Positions 1-9,028 are shown, counted from the stretch's first letter. The stretch: 64,000 nucleotides of DNA from Bacteroidales bacterium (GCA_024401365.1 JAKSLE010000007.1:62001-126000); one strand, 5' to 3'. Notes: generated by a model not told the origin, from the letters alone. Numbers and translations are program-made.

Positions 1-2718
1 GAAAAAGCCGTCAATCTCTTCGTGACCGAATGTAGAATCAATGTTTCTCTTCCCTGAGAAATATCCCATTGTAGAGAACGAAAGCTTATCTATTGGACGG
101 AAGATAAAGCCTACCGATCCATATACAGAAGGCGTTGCTTTATGTTTGAACCCATTCTTGCGATTCTCTTTATGGTCGCCAGGATTATCTACATCATCAG
201 CTCCGATATAATACTCTTGTTTAATATCATTGCTGTAACGCACACCATACTTGAGTGCATAATAAAGACCCAGAGGGCGCTCTATACCTGGAGCAGTCTC
301 GCCACTCTGGTACATAGCCAAAAGCTTCTGTTCGAACGCCATCTTATCTGCATCGCTCATTGCCTTGTACTTATCGGCAAAAGCAGATGTGGAAGTATAA
401 CCAAGGCACGCATTCAATACACTCTGAGGATCTCCTCCCTGCATGGCTACACCGACAACTCGGCCAACAATATCCTGAATAAGGCCAGGATTTGTCTGAC
501 CATCGCCAGCTAATTTAACTTGACAATCAGCAAACTGCTTAACAAACATATCTGTCTGCTCATATACATAATAGTCGTCAATCTTTGTCTGCTGTGCGTT
601 GGCATTGAACTTAGCAATAAGTTTAGGAGAGATAATCCAATCCACGTTTAAGCCCAAACCCTTTTGATAGACAGTAAATGGCATACTACCATAACGTACA
701 AAGCCTTTAGTACCAAGGACATCAGCCATAGCAGAAGAAGCGTTGCCTAGCAGTAATGGAAGTTGTGATGGATCGGTCTGCAATGTCTCCATCACTTGTC
801 CCAAGAGTCCATTCAAGTCCTTTGCAGCCAATGTAAGCATTGCAGAGTGTGCCTTTAGAACACCATAGTCGGAGCTGATAGAATAGAACGACTCAAAATC
901 GACGAGCAGGCTTCTAGTAGGCTTGATACGGTATCCAAACTCGAAATTATCTATCTTTACTAGAGGCGACTCCTCATTACCAAGGAACTGGATGTAATTA
1001 GGTACGCCCGAATTATGCCAGTTATAGTTGGATGAAGAGTGGAAGAATACTGTGGAACGACGAGCGTGACCATAATTGACACGTACGAAATTCTTGTCAT
1101 TTATCTGGTAAGAAGCCACAAACTGCCAAGATGGATTCAAGTCATCAGGAATACTGGTCTTGTCGATACGGCCAGCACCCACTAGACGCAAGCCATCGCG
1201 CTTATAATCAAGTCTCAAAGAAGCCTCAAAGTCGTCATTCTCTGCAGATATATTTCCCTCGCTTCGGTAGCCCATGAAACCTGAAGTTTCAACAACACCC
1301 TTACCATCGCCATAATCTATAAACTCAGGCGCGTGGTCCTCGACATACATCTTCTTATAACCTACGGCAGGCTTTAGAGCTAAGTCGCCAAGATGAAATG
1401 TATACTCAGCCGACACTTGTGCAAGTTTTTGGTAGATCTGAAAACCCGGAGTGCCCACGCAGAAGTGGTTACAGCCACCATAGTAGTTGGCCAGAAGCTT
1501 AAGATTCTTTATGTCGGCATCGAGAGCTACGTATGCAGTAGAGAACTCACGTACACGATACCCCACGTTATCCTGGCCTACCTGTGTGTTGAGATTCGCC
1601 GAATACTGGTATCCTCCAGTAAGATTCAGTCTGATACCATCGGCAGGAGTGAACGTCAGATAGCCATTGACGCCATCATTACGACGCGACATATATGGGT
1701 CTTTATATTGAGTAGACGGATTCTCAATGCCGGTAAGCGACAAATTTATATATTCGTCATTAGCACCAGAAACATTGTAGTAGTACTTCAGGTCATTGAT
1801 AGATATATCAGCTCCGCCACTGACATCCTTGATAGTTCCATTCTGAAGGCCTAATCCCAACTGTGTTTTGGAGATTGTTGATGTGCGACCGTCTTCCACA
1901 CCCGAACCTGGATAGCAGATATATTTGTTAGCAGATGGAATGAGGTATAATTTTCCAGTATTTCGCCAACGACGGTTAATATTGTATGTCAAGCCTGCAG
2001 CAAACTTTGAGTTGAAGCTACGACGAAGTGCCGCCTCACCTTGTACATTTTTGTCACCAACACGCAAATTACCCGAGGCTACATAGCGACTCTCATTAGG
2101 CTTTGTCGTGATGATATTGATAACACCCTGAACAGCATTAGGTCCGTAAAGTGCCGAAGTAGCACCACGCACGACCTCCAGACGTTCTATATCCTCGATA
2201 GAGATAGGAAGATTGTCAAGGTTTGGTGTTCCAATGGCGTAACTGTGAACAACGCGGCCATCGATCATTACTAGAATGTTCATACTCTCGGCATATAGCA
2301 AGAAGTTGTTGTCTGGTATATTGTTAAGACCTCGCATCTGCACGTCATATACTCCATTGAGCTTTTCAGAAACGATCATACCCGGCACAAGTCGCAACGC
2401 CTCTTCTATAGTAGAGATACCATAAGTACGAAGTTCGTCGTGCGTGATAACTGTGCTGGACAATGGCGACGTAAAACTGCTCTCTTCTTCTTTCGAAGCA
2501 GATGATACATTTTTGTTCATGATGAGCGCAAATAACTCATCAACACTTGTTACTCCTAGTGTTTCAACAGCATCCATAAGTTGCTCAAGAGGCAATTCCG
2601 ACAACTCCTCTGTAGTCATACTTAGAATCTGCTCTCGTGTCAATTTGCTGTTTTCTTGTGCTTGGGCGCATAGAGACATAGCGCAAAAGAGAGCAATAGT
2701 GCAAATAAACTTTTTCAT
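1..2718 (-). CDS. TonB-dependent outer-membrane receptor (3' end beyond window)
   Basis: The reverse strand is open from an ATG at 2718 to the left edge, so the C-terminal end of the barrel is missing. It starts with a signal peptide (MKKFICTIALLFCAM..., cleaved near AQAQ). An acidic stretch follows (ELPLEQLMDAVETLG), then a segment reading NVSSASK, typical of the start of FecA/BtuB-like receptors. The plug domain is clear: LRTYGISTIEEALRLVPGM, the ring motif DVQMRGLN, VMIDGRVV, and IERLEVVRGATSALYGPNAVQGVINI. The rest is beta-barrel with many aromatic-ended strands. Such receptors import chelated metals, cobalamin or oligosaccharides using TonB energy. No SusD partner is visible, so the substrate is open. 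The divergent AraC gene at 2939 is the obvious candidate regulator. Confidence 0.93.
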   Translation of the reverse strand, partial: MKKFICTIALFCAMSLCAQAQENSKLTREQILSMTTEELSELPLEQLMDAVETLGVTSVDELFALIMNKNVSSASKEEESSFTSPLSSTVITHDELRTYGISTIEEALRLVPGMIVSEKLNGVYDVQMRGLNNIPDNNFLLYAESMNILVMIDGRVVHSYAIGTPNLDNLPISIEDIERLEVVRGATSALYGPNAVQGVINIITTKPNESRYVASGNLRVGDKNVQGEAALRRSFNSKFAAGLTYNINRRWRNTGKLYLIPSANKYICYPGSGVEDGRTSTISKTQLGLGLQNGTIKDVSGGADISINDLKYYYNVSGANDEYINLSLTGIENPSTQYKDPYMSRRNDGVNGYLTFTPADGIRLNLTGGYQYSANLNTQVGQDNVGYRVREFSTAYVALDADIKNLKLLANYYGGCNHFCVGTPGFQIYQKLAQVSAEYTFHLGDLALKPAVGYKKMYVEDHAPEFIDYGDGKGVVETSGFMGYRSEGNISAENDDFEASLRLDYKRDGLRLVGAGRIDKTSIPDDLNPSWQFVASYQINDKNFVRVNYGHARRSTVFFHSSSNYNWHNSGVPNYIQFLGNEESPLVKIDNFEFGYRIKPTRSLLVDFESFYSISSDYGVLKAHSAMLTLAAKDLNGLLGQVMETLQTDPSQLPLLLGNASSAMADVLGTKGFVRYGSMPFTVYQKGLGLNVDWIISPKLIAKFNANAQQTKIDDYYVYEQTDMFVKQFADCQVKLAGDGQTNPGLIQDIVGRVVGVAMQGGDPQSVLNACLGYTSTSAFADKYKAMSDADKMAFEQKLLAMYQSGETAPGIERPLGLYYALKYGVRYSNDIKQEYYIGADDVDNPGDHKENRKNGFKHKATPSVYGSVGFIFRPIDKLSFSTMGYFSGKRNIDSTFGHEEIDGFF

Positions 2719-2787
2719 AGCAATATATTTATTGTACGCGAAACCAATGTATATAGCTCCACATTCGTTTTAACTATATATCGTTGG

Positions 2788-2795
2788 CAAATATA
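2788..2795 (-). promoter_or_regulatory. -7 promoter element of the TonB-dependent receptor
   Basis: The reverse strand reads TATATTTG, a match to the Bacteroidota -7 consensus TAnnTTTG, 69 bases before the start codon. No TTG is visible at the usual upstream distance, so it may need an activator, possibly the divergent AraC protein. Confidence 0.4.
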
Positions 2796-2889
2796 CGCGC
2801 AAAACATCCAACTGATACACTTAATTGGCTTTGATTTTGGAGAAAACAAGAACTTTGTGGAAAAAAATCTTGAGAATTAACATTTTTCC

Positions 2890-2919
2890 TTGGAGAAGAA
2901 AAGAAATGTAGTAATTTTA
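2890..2919 (+). promoter_or_regulatory. Promoter of the AraC-family gene
   Basis: TTG (2890-2892), 19 bases, then TAATTTTA (2912-2919), one base off TAnnTTTG. It lies 20 bases before the ATG at 2939, giving a very short leader. Confidence 0.4.
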
Positions 2920-2938
2920 TGTCCAAAAAATCACTGTT

Positions 2939-3838
2939 ATGGACGAAAACAATGTCATAACTATCAAGAATATAGTTCATCAAGTACTGAATGAATCTGT
3001 CAACTACAAGAATCAGATAATGATATCTCGCATCAAGGATCTGAGCCTGTTTAAGACTCCTTGCCACCTAAGAGCTATAAGCATACTGGTTTGCATAAGT
3101 GGCGAGATAGAGTGTTCTATAAACCTACAGACTTACAGACTGGGCAGATACTCGGTGTTGATCAATTTCCCTGAAAATATCATCCAACTCAAGAGCGTGA
3201 ACAACCTTGAGGCGTTTGCCATAATACTCTCCTCCGAATTTGTTCGCAAACTCTCTATGGATATGTTGTCGGTCTCACACCTATTTTCGTACGAGGCCAA
3301 CAGAAACGCAATGTTTGTACTCCCCAAGGAGGAGATACGACATTTGTCTCATTACCTCGCTATACTAGAAAAGAGCATATCAGCACCTATAAACGAGACA
3401 AGCGACAGCTTGATGAAATACCTCGTATCGGCATTTATGACCGAGATCATGCAGCTCCACAATCACTATCACCCCAATACCTCCACTAATGTCAAAGGGG
3501 GAAAGGGAAAACTGCACATATTAGATAGATTTGTAGAACTTGTGGGAGAGTACCACGCCAGTGAACGGGAACTGAAATTTTATGCCGATAAAATGTGTAT
3601 AACTCCCAAATACTTGGCAGATACGGTGAAACAGACAAGCGGCAAGAAAGCTACCGAATGGATTTGCGATTTTGTAATAATGGAGGCACAGTCGCTCTTG
3701 AGATATTCAGGGTTGAGTGTCCACGAAATATCCGAAAAACTGAATTTCCCATCTCAATCGGCATTCGGCAAATACTTCAAATACCAGGTTGGTCTATCAC
3801 CATCAGAATTTCTCGAGAACAATCAGGATAGTCAATAA
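2939..3838 (+). CDS. AraC-family transcriptional regulator
   Basis: 299 residues. The first ~180 look like a cupin-like sensing domain (ILVCISGEIECSINLQTYRLGRYSVLINFP). The last ~100 form the double helix-turn-helix of AraC proteins: LKFYADKMCITPKYLADTVKQ, then SVHEISEKLNFPSQSAFGKYFKYQVGLSPSEF. This is the compact one-component architecture, with no membrane segment or receiver domain. It is divergent from the TonB-dependent receptor with 220 bp between them, so control of that receptor is the simplest inference. Its 3' end overlaps the convergent isochorismate synthase gene by 7 bp. Confidence 0.9.
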   Translation: MDENNVITIKNIVHQVLNESVNYKNQIMISRIKDLSLFKTPCHLRAISILVCISGEIECSINLQTYRLGRYSVLINFPENIIQLKSVNNLEAFAIILSSEFVRKLSMDMLSVSHLFSYEANRNAMFVLPKEEIRHLSHYLAILEKSISAPINETSDSLMKYLVSAFMTEIMQLHNHYHPNTSTNVKGGKGKLHILDRFVELVGEYHASERELKFYADKMCITPKYLADTVKQTSGKKATEWICDFVIMEAQSLLRYSGLSVHEISEKLNFPSQSAFGKYFKYQVGLSPSEFLENNQDSQ

Positions 3839-4788
3839 TCCCGACTACCTAGGACGCGCCTTATAGTCATAGCCTTGTACTCAGTCTCTTGGTACTCCGA
3901 CTCACACACCGAATCGGGCATTATACCACCGCCGACAAAGATATATGCCTTGTCGGAATTCATCTCGAGTGCCGCACATCGCAAATTGACATATATGCGC
4001 ATACCATTTTCATCTTGGTAGCCAACAAATCCTGAGTAATACTCTCTGTCGTGCTTCTCTACCCTGGAAATGATATCCATAGCCTTAGCACGCGGCTGTC
4101 CACATACAGCTGGCGTGGGATGTAATATATTGAGTACCTTCTCGGCTACGGTCGCATCTGCTATCTGCATCTCTATATCGGTACGCAGGTGCTCAAGTCC
4201 TCCGGCTTGCGCAGTGTAGGCATCGCTCATACTTATCTCTATACCCTCTTTCTGTAGCTGCTCGCCTATCCACTTGCTTACTACAGCTTGCTCACGAATA
4301 TTCTTCTCGTCCCACGCTATATGTTTGCCACACATCGGACGGGTACCTGCTAGAGCCATAGTGCGGCCAGCGCCTAGGGTTGCATCGTACGATAAAAGCA
4401 ACTCTGGAGTACAACCTAGCCATACCTTATCGCCATCGACCGACAGGTATATCATCTGATGAGGATAAATCTCGCACGCATGTGCAAAGAGTCGCCCCAA
4501 GGTAGTGTGCCCAATTCCTTGATGAAGCACAACACGCGACAGTACTACCTTGTCTACAATACCCGACTCAAGGGAACGCTTGACCTGTGCAAAGGATTCT
4601 CTGTACTCTTCCTCGGTAGTAGCCCTATATGGCTTACGTCCTATAGCCCCCTCGGAATAGGGACGCATGACAAACCGCCTCTTAGCATCGCCAATGAACC
4701 ACAACACCTCTCTGCTGCCGGGTTCACGCATGACGGCAAAAGAGCCTCTCTGCTTGTCTATTGTATCTACTATCTGCTGATAGTCCAT
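3832..4788 (-). CDS. menF: Isochorismate synthase (chorismate-binding family)
   Basis: 318 residues of the chorismate-utilising fold; the family converts chorismate to isochorismate for menaquinone or, less often, siderophores. Visible are KVVLSR (catalytic lysine region), WLGCTPELLL, MALAGTRP, the metal-binding region HLRTDIEMQI, HPTPAVCGQPR, and HDREYYSGFVGY near the C-terminus. It is somewhat shorter at the N-terminus than many MenF proteins but has the whole catalytic domain. Its ATG overlaps the stop of the upstream trmH by one base (TAATG), implying translational coupling. No other men genes are nearby. Menaquinone supply is the likely role because no siderophore genes are seen. Confidence 0.85.
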   Translation of the reverse strand: MDYQQIVDTIDKQRGSFAVMREPGSREVLWFIGDAKRRFVMRPYSEGAIGRKPYRATTEEEYRESFAQVKRSLESGIVDKVVLSRVVLHQGIGHTTLGRLFAHACEIYPHQMIYLSVDGDKVWLGCTPELLLSYDATLGAGRTMALAGTRPMCGKHIAWDEKNIREQAVVSKWIGEQLQKEGIEISMSDAYTAQAGGLEHLRTDIEMQIADATVAEKVLNILHPTPAVCGQPRAKAMDIISRVEKHDREYYSGFVGYQDENGMRIYVNLRCAALEMNSDKAYIFVGGGIMPDSVCESEYQETEYKAMTIRRVLGSRDY

Positions 4789-5471
4789 TAATCCAACTCT
4801 TGTTCAAGTATACGTCTCAAAACCTCCTTGCCGCTACTGATACTCTCTACCATCCAGTGCAGCAGCGTAGTACGCTTCTCTTCTTCGGGGAAGTCGTCCT
4901 CTACCCCCAAAGCACCCATCTTGGCCCTGAGGGTGTGAAGTATTATGGCTGTGGAGACAGAGATATTGAGACTCTCTGTAAAGCCACACATAGGTATGGT
5001 CAGTCGCTCGTCGGCATGCTCCCACGCATAGTCGGATATACCCACCTTCTCACTGCCCATCATAATGGCAAACTTACCTTTGGTAACATCGAAATCTTCG
5101 AGATTGGTAACCCCTTCGCCATGAGGAGATGTGACTACTATCCTGTAGCCGTCTCTCTTGAGCGCATCTATACAGAGCGGCGTATTGTCGGTAGCATTGC
5201 AATACCTATTTATATTAAGCCACTTTGTAGCGCCTCTGACAATATCGGGATGTATGGTAAATTGATTGTTATTCTCTATCACATGAAGATCTTGAATACC
5301 AAAGCATTCACATGTTCGCATGACCGCACTGGAGTTGTGTGAATGAAAAATATTCTCCAATACCACCGTCATGTGCTTGGTTCGCTTGGCCAACATCGCC
5401 TCCAATGTCTCCATCCTCTTCTCCGTGAGGAATGGTCTGAGTTTTTCTATCAATTCGCTATCTGTCATCAA
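4788..5471 (-). CDS. trmH: TrmH-type tRNA 2'-O-ribose methyltransferase
   Basis: 227 residues, close to the length of E. coli TrmH, which methylates G18 of tRNAs. SPOUT-class motifs are visible: VLENIFHSHNSSAVMRTCE (motif 1), FAIMMGSEKVGIS (motif 2) and the knot with the SAM loop IPMCGFTESLNISVSTA (motif 3). It is the first gene of a two-gene operon with isochorismate synthase and has its own promoter at 5490-5519. There is no functional link between the two genes that I recognise. Confidence 0.88.
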   Translation of the reverse strand: MMTDSELIEKLRPFLTEKRMETLEAMLAKRTKHMTVVLENIFHSHNSSAVMRTCECFGIQDLHVIENNNQFTIHPDIVRGATKWLNINRYCNATDNTPLCIDALKRDGYRIVVTSPHGEGVTNLEDFDVTKGKFAIMMGSEKVGISDYAWEHADERLTIPMCGFTESLNISVSTAIILHTLRAKMGALGVEDDFPEEEKRTTLLHWMVESISSGKEVLRRILEQELD

Positions 5472-5489
5472 TCTGCTTCTTTAATAGTG

Positions 5490-5519
5490 CAAAATTACTC
5501 TTTTTATGCGTAGCTTCAA
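5490..5519 (-). promoter_or_regulatory. Promoter of the trmH-menF operon
   Basis: On the reverse strand TTG (5519-5517), 19 bases, then TAATTTTG (5497-5490), a full match to the Bacteroidota consensus. It lies in the 51-bp gap behind the M20 amidohydrolase gene. Confidence 0.6.
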
Positions 5520-5522
5520 ACT

Positions 5523-6683
5523 CTACATGCTGACCACTCCGGCCAACATGACTGCCACGGCTGTCCTCATACACTCTTCATCGGGGTCGAACTGCGACGT
5601 GTGTACATTGCCACTGGCTCCTACGCCAAACCTATAATAGACCGACGGATAACGCTGCGTATAATACCCAAAATCCTCAGCCGTAGTGCGTACACCCATC
5701 CTGACAACATTCGCCTTGCCTATGAGCGATTCGGCAGCTGCCTGGACTTCGGCACACCGCTCTTCATTGTTCATTACCACCGGGAAGCCGTCTTTGATAT
5801 CGATGCTTGTCTCAACCCTGAAGGCTGTAGAGAGGGCTGATACGACTTCGCGTATGCGCTTTTTCATATAAACCCTGGTCTCTTCCGACATGGTGCGGAG
5901 TGTACCTGCCAGATAGACATCGTCGGGTATTATATTGGTGGCACCCAACGCCTCGAAACGACCGAACGATAATACGGTGGGGACCGTAGCTGGTACTTCA
6001 CGGGCTACCAACTCTTGGAGTGCAACAAGCATCTGAGCTCCCGCCAATACAGTGTCTGTGAGAAGATGTGGTACCCCTCCATGCCCACCATGCCCCTTGA
6101 TACGCAAGTGTATCTCATCGCCCGAGGCCATATAGGCACCTGGACAAAAGCCTACTTTGCCTACCTCAAGATCGGGCATGACATGATGAGCCATTACTAC
6201 CTTGGGCTCAAAACCGTCCAACACACCGTCGTTGAGCATACGGATAGCTCCTCCGGGCCATACCTCTTCACTGGGCTGAAAAAGCAGTACTACCCTACCG
6301 CTCCACGATTTACGATTATCTATAAGTATCTGTGCTACACCCAATAGGATAGCCGTGTGCATATCATGACCACAGGCATGCATCACTCCATCAATGGTCG
6401 AACATACTTGGTGCGATTTATCTTCTTCTATGGGAAGAGCATCCATATCGGCACGTAGAACAACGGTCTCTCCAGGGGCATCGGCCTCTATTATGGCTCG
6501 TATTCCATACTGAGCAAATCCCTTCTGATAACTGATGCCCATAGCTCTCAGTTGGCGCTCCACATAGGCCGATGTCCACTCCTCATGAAAAGATACCTCG
6601 GGATGCTCATGAAGGTCGCGCCTTACCCGCTTAACATACTCAAAGACCCCGTCGGCCAACGCCAATATATCGTTATTTGTCAT
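5523..6683 (-). CDS. M20-family amidohydrolase (N-acyl amino acid / hippurate hydrolase type)
   Basis: 386 residues. This family removes acyl groups from N-acyl amino acids using a two-metal centre. The N-terminal part shows DLHEHPEVSFHEEWT, VLRADMDALPI, and the metal cluster HACGHDMHTAILLG; QPSEEVWPGG carries the glutamate base and ligand. The lid/dimerisation domain and C-terminal TTAEDFGYY follow. No signal peptide, so it is cytoplasmic. It is a single-gene unit: own promoter at 6706-6736, with a terminator further upstream isolating it. The exact acyl substrate cannot be read from sequence. Confidence 0.88.
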   Translation of the reverse strand: MTNNDILALADGVFEYVKRVRRDLHEHPEVSFHEEWTSAYVERQLRAMGISYQKGFAQYGIRAIIEADAPGETVVLRADMDALPIEEDKSHQVCSTIDGVMHACGHDMHTAILLGVAQILIDNRKSWSGRVVLLFQPSEEVWPGGAIRMLNDGVLDGFEPKVVMAHHVMPDLEVGKVGFCPGAYMASGDEIHLRIKGHGGHGGVPHLLTDTVLAGAQMLVALQELVAREVPATVPTVLSFGRFEALGATNIIPDDVYLAGTLRTMSEETRVYMKKRIREVVSALSTAFRVETSIDIKDGFPVVMNNEERCAEVQAAAESLIGKANVVRMGVRTTAEDFGYYTQRYPSVYYRFGVGASGNVHTSQFDPDEECMRTAVAVMLAGVVSM

Positions 6684-6705
6684 AACTCTCTTTGTTAAAC
6701 CATCA

Positions 6706-6736
6706 CAAAGTTAAACTAAAAAATTGCGATGAACAA
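6706..6736 (-). promoter_or_regulatory. Promoter of the M20 amidohydrolase gene
   Basis: Reverse strand: TTG (6736-6734), 20 bases, TAACTTTG (6713-6706). Perfect fit to TTG-N19-21-TAnnTTTG, 23 bases before the start codon. Confidence 0.65.
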
Positions 6737-6767
6737 CTGAGATCTATATACTCAGAAACTAACATAA

Positions 6768-6803
6768 AAAGGGCGACTAAAGTCCGTTTGACTTCAGCCG
6801 CCT
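6768..6803 (-). terminator. Intrinsic terminator in a divergent intergenic region
   Basis: A 13-bp stem (arms 6772-6784 and 6790-6802, two G-U-type pairs) with a 5-nt loop. On the reverse strand it is followed by TTTTTATG, so it terminates leftward transcription. No protein gene lies upstream on that strand, so it probably ends a short RNA that begins nearer the oxyR promoter. Confidence 0.6.
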
Positions 6804-6946
6804 TTCACTCAACGTGGTTTTTGAATTTGTCCCTTTGCCTATCGCAGGCTCAACAAATAACGCGCCAACCTATTTTCTCATTGTCCTAGCTGTATTTCTT
6901 TGTAATACTTGCTGTATCTTTTTGACATTGCAAATTTTGCCTTTTG

Positions 6947-6980
6947 TTGAAGTTTATCCAACTGATAATTCCTATCTTTG
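6947..6980 (+). promoter_or_regulatory. Promoter of the OxyR-like regulator
   Basis: TATCTTTG at 6973-6980 matches the -7 consensus, 20 bases before the ATG at 7001. The nearest TTG (6947-6949) is 23 bases upstream, slightly beyond the usual spacing. Confidence 0.45.
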
Positions 6981-7000
6981 CATAGATAAAAACCTATAAT

Positions 7001-7927
7001 ATGACTATTCAGCAATTGGAATACATCGTAGCACTTGAACGCTATGGACACTTTTTACAGGCAGCTGAGGCTTGCGGTATAACGCAACCTACACTGAGTG
7101 CGACTATTGCTAAGCTTGAGGAAGAGCTTGATACTCAGATATTCGACCGAAGCAAACACCCTATCACACCCACCGAGGCAGGTCTCGCCGTAATAGAACA
7201 GGCAAAAACTATCTTGCAGGATGTGGAGACTATGAAAGAGTTGGTTCTATCGGAACGTGAAAAAGAATCGGGCGAAGTTCACCTGGGGGTAATCCCAACT
7301 ATCTCACCCTATATCTTGCCCTCTTTCATAAAGCAGATACAGACCAACTACCCTTCTATCAACCTCCATATTACCGAGGCTGTGCCTGATGCTATGATAC
7401 AGGCATTGATCAAGTCGGAGATCGACATGGCTATAATGTCTCCTACTGATACCGCTCCCGATATTCTGGAGGTACCGCTCTACATAGAGCATTTCGTGGC
7501 TTACGTCTCGCCAAACGACAAACTGGCACGACAGAAGGAGTTACACCAGAAAGATTTCCCAACAAGCAAAATATGGCTTCTCAACGAGAGCCTCTGTATG
7601 ACAGAGCAGTTGAAGAACATCATGAAAATAGCATCCGACTACTCGTCGCTCTACCGAGCAGGAACAGTGGACACTCTTATCCGAATAGTGGAGGAAAATG
7701 GCGGATACGCACTGATACCAGAACTTCATATGGGTCTGCTACGCGATTATCAGAGACATAATGTGCGACATATTGTAACACCTAACCTGAAGCGCGAAGT
7801 TTGCCTATTCGTACGAAAAGATTTCGTAAAGGAAAAATTGCTCAATATCATTGTAAACTCCATCTGCCGCGTTATCCCCGAACCTATGCTGATGCATAAT
7901 CTTAAAGAACGATACATCCGACTCTAA
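7001..7927 (+). CDS. oxyR: LysR-family regulator, OxyR-like
   Basis: 308 residues with an N-terminal winged helix-turn-helix (MTIQQLEYIVALERYGHF, ACGITQPTLSATIAKLEEEL, FDR...ITPTEAG) and a C-terminal sensing domain. OxyR activates peroxide defence by reversible Cys199-Cys208 oxidation. Here a cysteine is exactly at residue 199 (NESLCMTEQ), but residue 208 is Met, so the classical disulfide cannot form with that partner. Other cysteines (residue 25, and two near the C-terminus) exist. It ends 108 bp before the Bat operon on the same strand. OxyR is the best family assignment; a peroxide-sensing role is inferred and weakened by the missing cysteine. Confidence 0.82.
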   Translation: MTIQQLEYIVALERYGHFLQAAEACGITQPTLSATIAKLEEELDTQIFDRSKHPITPTEAGLAVIEQAKTILQDVETMKELVLSEREKESGEVHLGVIPTISPYILPSFIKQIQTNYPSINLHITEAVPDAMIQALIKSEIDMAIMSPTDTAPDILEVPLYIEHFVAYVSPNDKLARQKELHQKDFPTSKIWLLNESLCMTEQLKNIMKIASDYSSLYRAGTVDTLIRIVEENGGYALIPELHMGLLRDYQRHNVRHIVTPNLKREVCLFVRKDFVKEKLLNIIVNSICRVIPEPMLMHNLKERYIRL

Positions 7928-8003
7928 ATCAGACAGGATATAACACAAATTGAATAAATCGCAATTTTCGTTGAAAAAGGGCGCAAGTTCTTTTAGCATT
8001 GAT

Positions 8004-8011
8004 TACCTTTG
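8004..8011 (+). promoter_or_regulatory. -7 promoter element of the Bat operon
   Basis: TACCTTTG matches TAnnTTTG and lies 24 bases before the moxR ATG. No TTG at the standard spacing was found. Confidence 0.45.
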
Positions 8012-8035
8012 TAACATAAAATTATACCATACCAA

Positions 8036-9028
8036 ATGGATACAGTAGATATCAAAGAATTGAATGAACGAATCAAGCAGGAATCGGCTTTCGTCGACCT
8101 CATCTCGCTTGAAATGAATAAAGTCATCGTAGGTCAGAAGCACCTCGTTGAATCCCTTATGATCAGCCTTCTTTCAGACGGGCATATCCTCCTCGAGGGT
8201 GTTCCTGGTCTTGCAAAGACTCTCGCCATTAACACCTTGGCTAAGGTCATCGACGCTGGCTTCGCTCGAATCCAGTTCACCCCAGACCTTCTCCCTGCCG
8301 ATATCCTAGGTACTCTCATCTACTCACAGAAGACAGAGGAGTTCCAGGTAAAGAAAGGCCCAATCTTCTCGAACTTCATCCTTGCCGATGAGATCAACCG
8401 TGCCCCAGCTAAGGTACAGTCGGCTCTCCTCGAGGCAATGCAGGAACGCCAGGTAACAATCGGCGACAATACATACCCTATGGAGAAGCCCTTCCTCGTA
8501 ATGGCTACACAGAACCCTATCGAGCAGGAGGGTACATACCCACTCCCAGAAGCTCAGGTGGACCGTTTCATGCTTAAGGTTGTCATCGACTACCCTAAGA
8601 AGGAGGAGGAGCGACTCATCGTTCGCCAGAATCTCCAAAAGGCATTCCCACAGCCTCAGACAATCCTCAAGCCAGAGGATATCATCCGCGCTCGCCAGGT
8701 AGTGAACGATGTATATATGGACGAGAAGATCGAGAAGTATATCGTAGATATCGTATTCGCTACACGTTACCCAGAGCAGTACAAGCTCGAGCGCTTCCAG
8801 CAGATGATCCAGTGCGGCGCATCTCCTCGTGCCTCTATCTCATTGGCTCGAGCAGCTAAAGCCTACGCTTTCATCAAGCGCCGTGGTTACGTTATCCCAG
8901 AGGATATACGCGCAGTATGTCACGACGTTCTCCGCCACCGTATCGCCCTCACATACGAGGCCGAGGCTTCAAACGTCACAACAGAGGAGATCATCTCTGA
9001 AATTCTTAACCAGGTTGAGGTACCTTAA
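8036..9028 (+). CDS. moxR: MoxR-family AAA+ ATPase
   Basis: 330 residues of a MoxR chaperone-type ATPase, thought to remodel or metallate partner proteins bearing von Willebrand A domains. Walker A GVPGLAKT is near residue 60, Walker B ILADEINRAP near 115, then MATQNPIEQEGTYPLPEAQVDRF (sensor 1 region) and the C-terminal GASPRASISL sensor 2 region. It opens the Bat operon, 9 bp before the DUF58 gene, which is the standard moxR-DUF58-VWA arrangement. Its codon use is heavily biased towards CTC, ATC and GAG, more than the later bat genes, suggesting higher expression. Confidence 0.95.
   Translation: MDTVDIKELNERIKQESAFVDLISLEMNKVIVGQKHLVESLMISLLSDGHILLEGVPGLAKTLAINTLAKVIDAGFARIQFTPDLLPADILGTLIYSQKTEEFQVKKGPIFSNFILADEINRAPAKVQSALLEAMQERQVTIGDNTYPMEKPFLVMATQNPIEQEGTYPLPEAQVDRFMLKVVIDYPKKEEERLIVRQNLQKAFPQPQTILKPEDIIRARQVVNDVYMDEKIEKYIVDIVFATRYPEQYKLERFQQMIQCGASPRASISLARAAKAYAFIKRRGYVIPEDIRAVCHDVLRHRIALTYEAEASNVTTEEIISEILNQVEVP

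Larger units (their letters stand above)
6684..7000. other. 317-bp divergent intergenic region with a possible small RNA
   Basis: It holds the M20 promoter (6706-6736), the leftward terminator (6768-6803) and the oxyR-like promoter (6947-6980). The stretch 6804-6946 has no convincing coding sequence. On the reverse strand it contains a small hairpin (GCCTGCGATAGGC) before the terminator. Confidence 0.5.

Noticed and set aside
142-2274. Forward-strand frames of 77-153 residues at the left edge
   Set aside because: Antisense to the TonB-dependent receptor, whose plug motifs are unambiguous.
6814-6999. A 61-residue hydrophobic forward frame before oxyR
   Set aside because: It runs through the oxyR promoter and stops just before its ATG; no own promoter, and the hydrophobicity reflects T-rich sequence.
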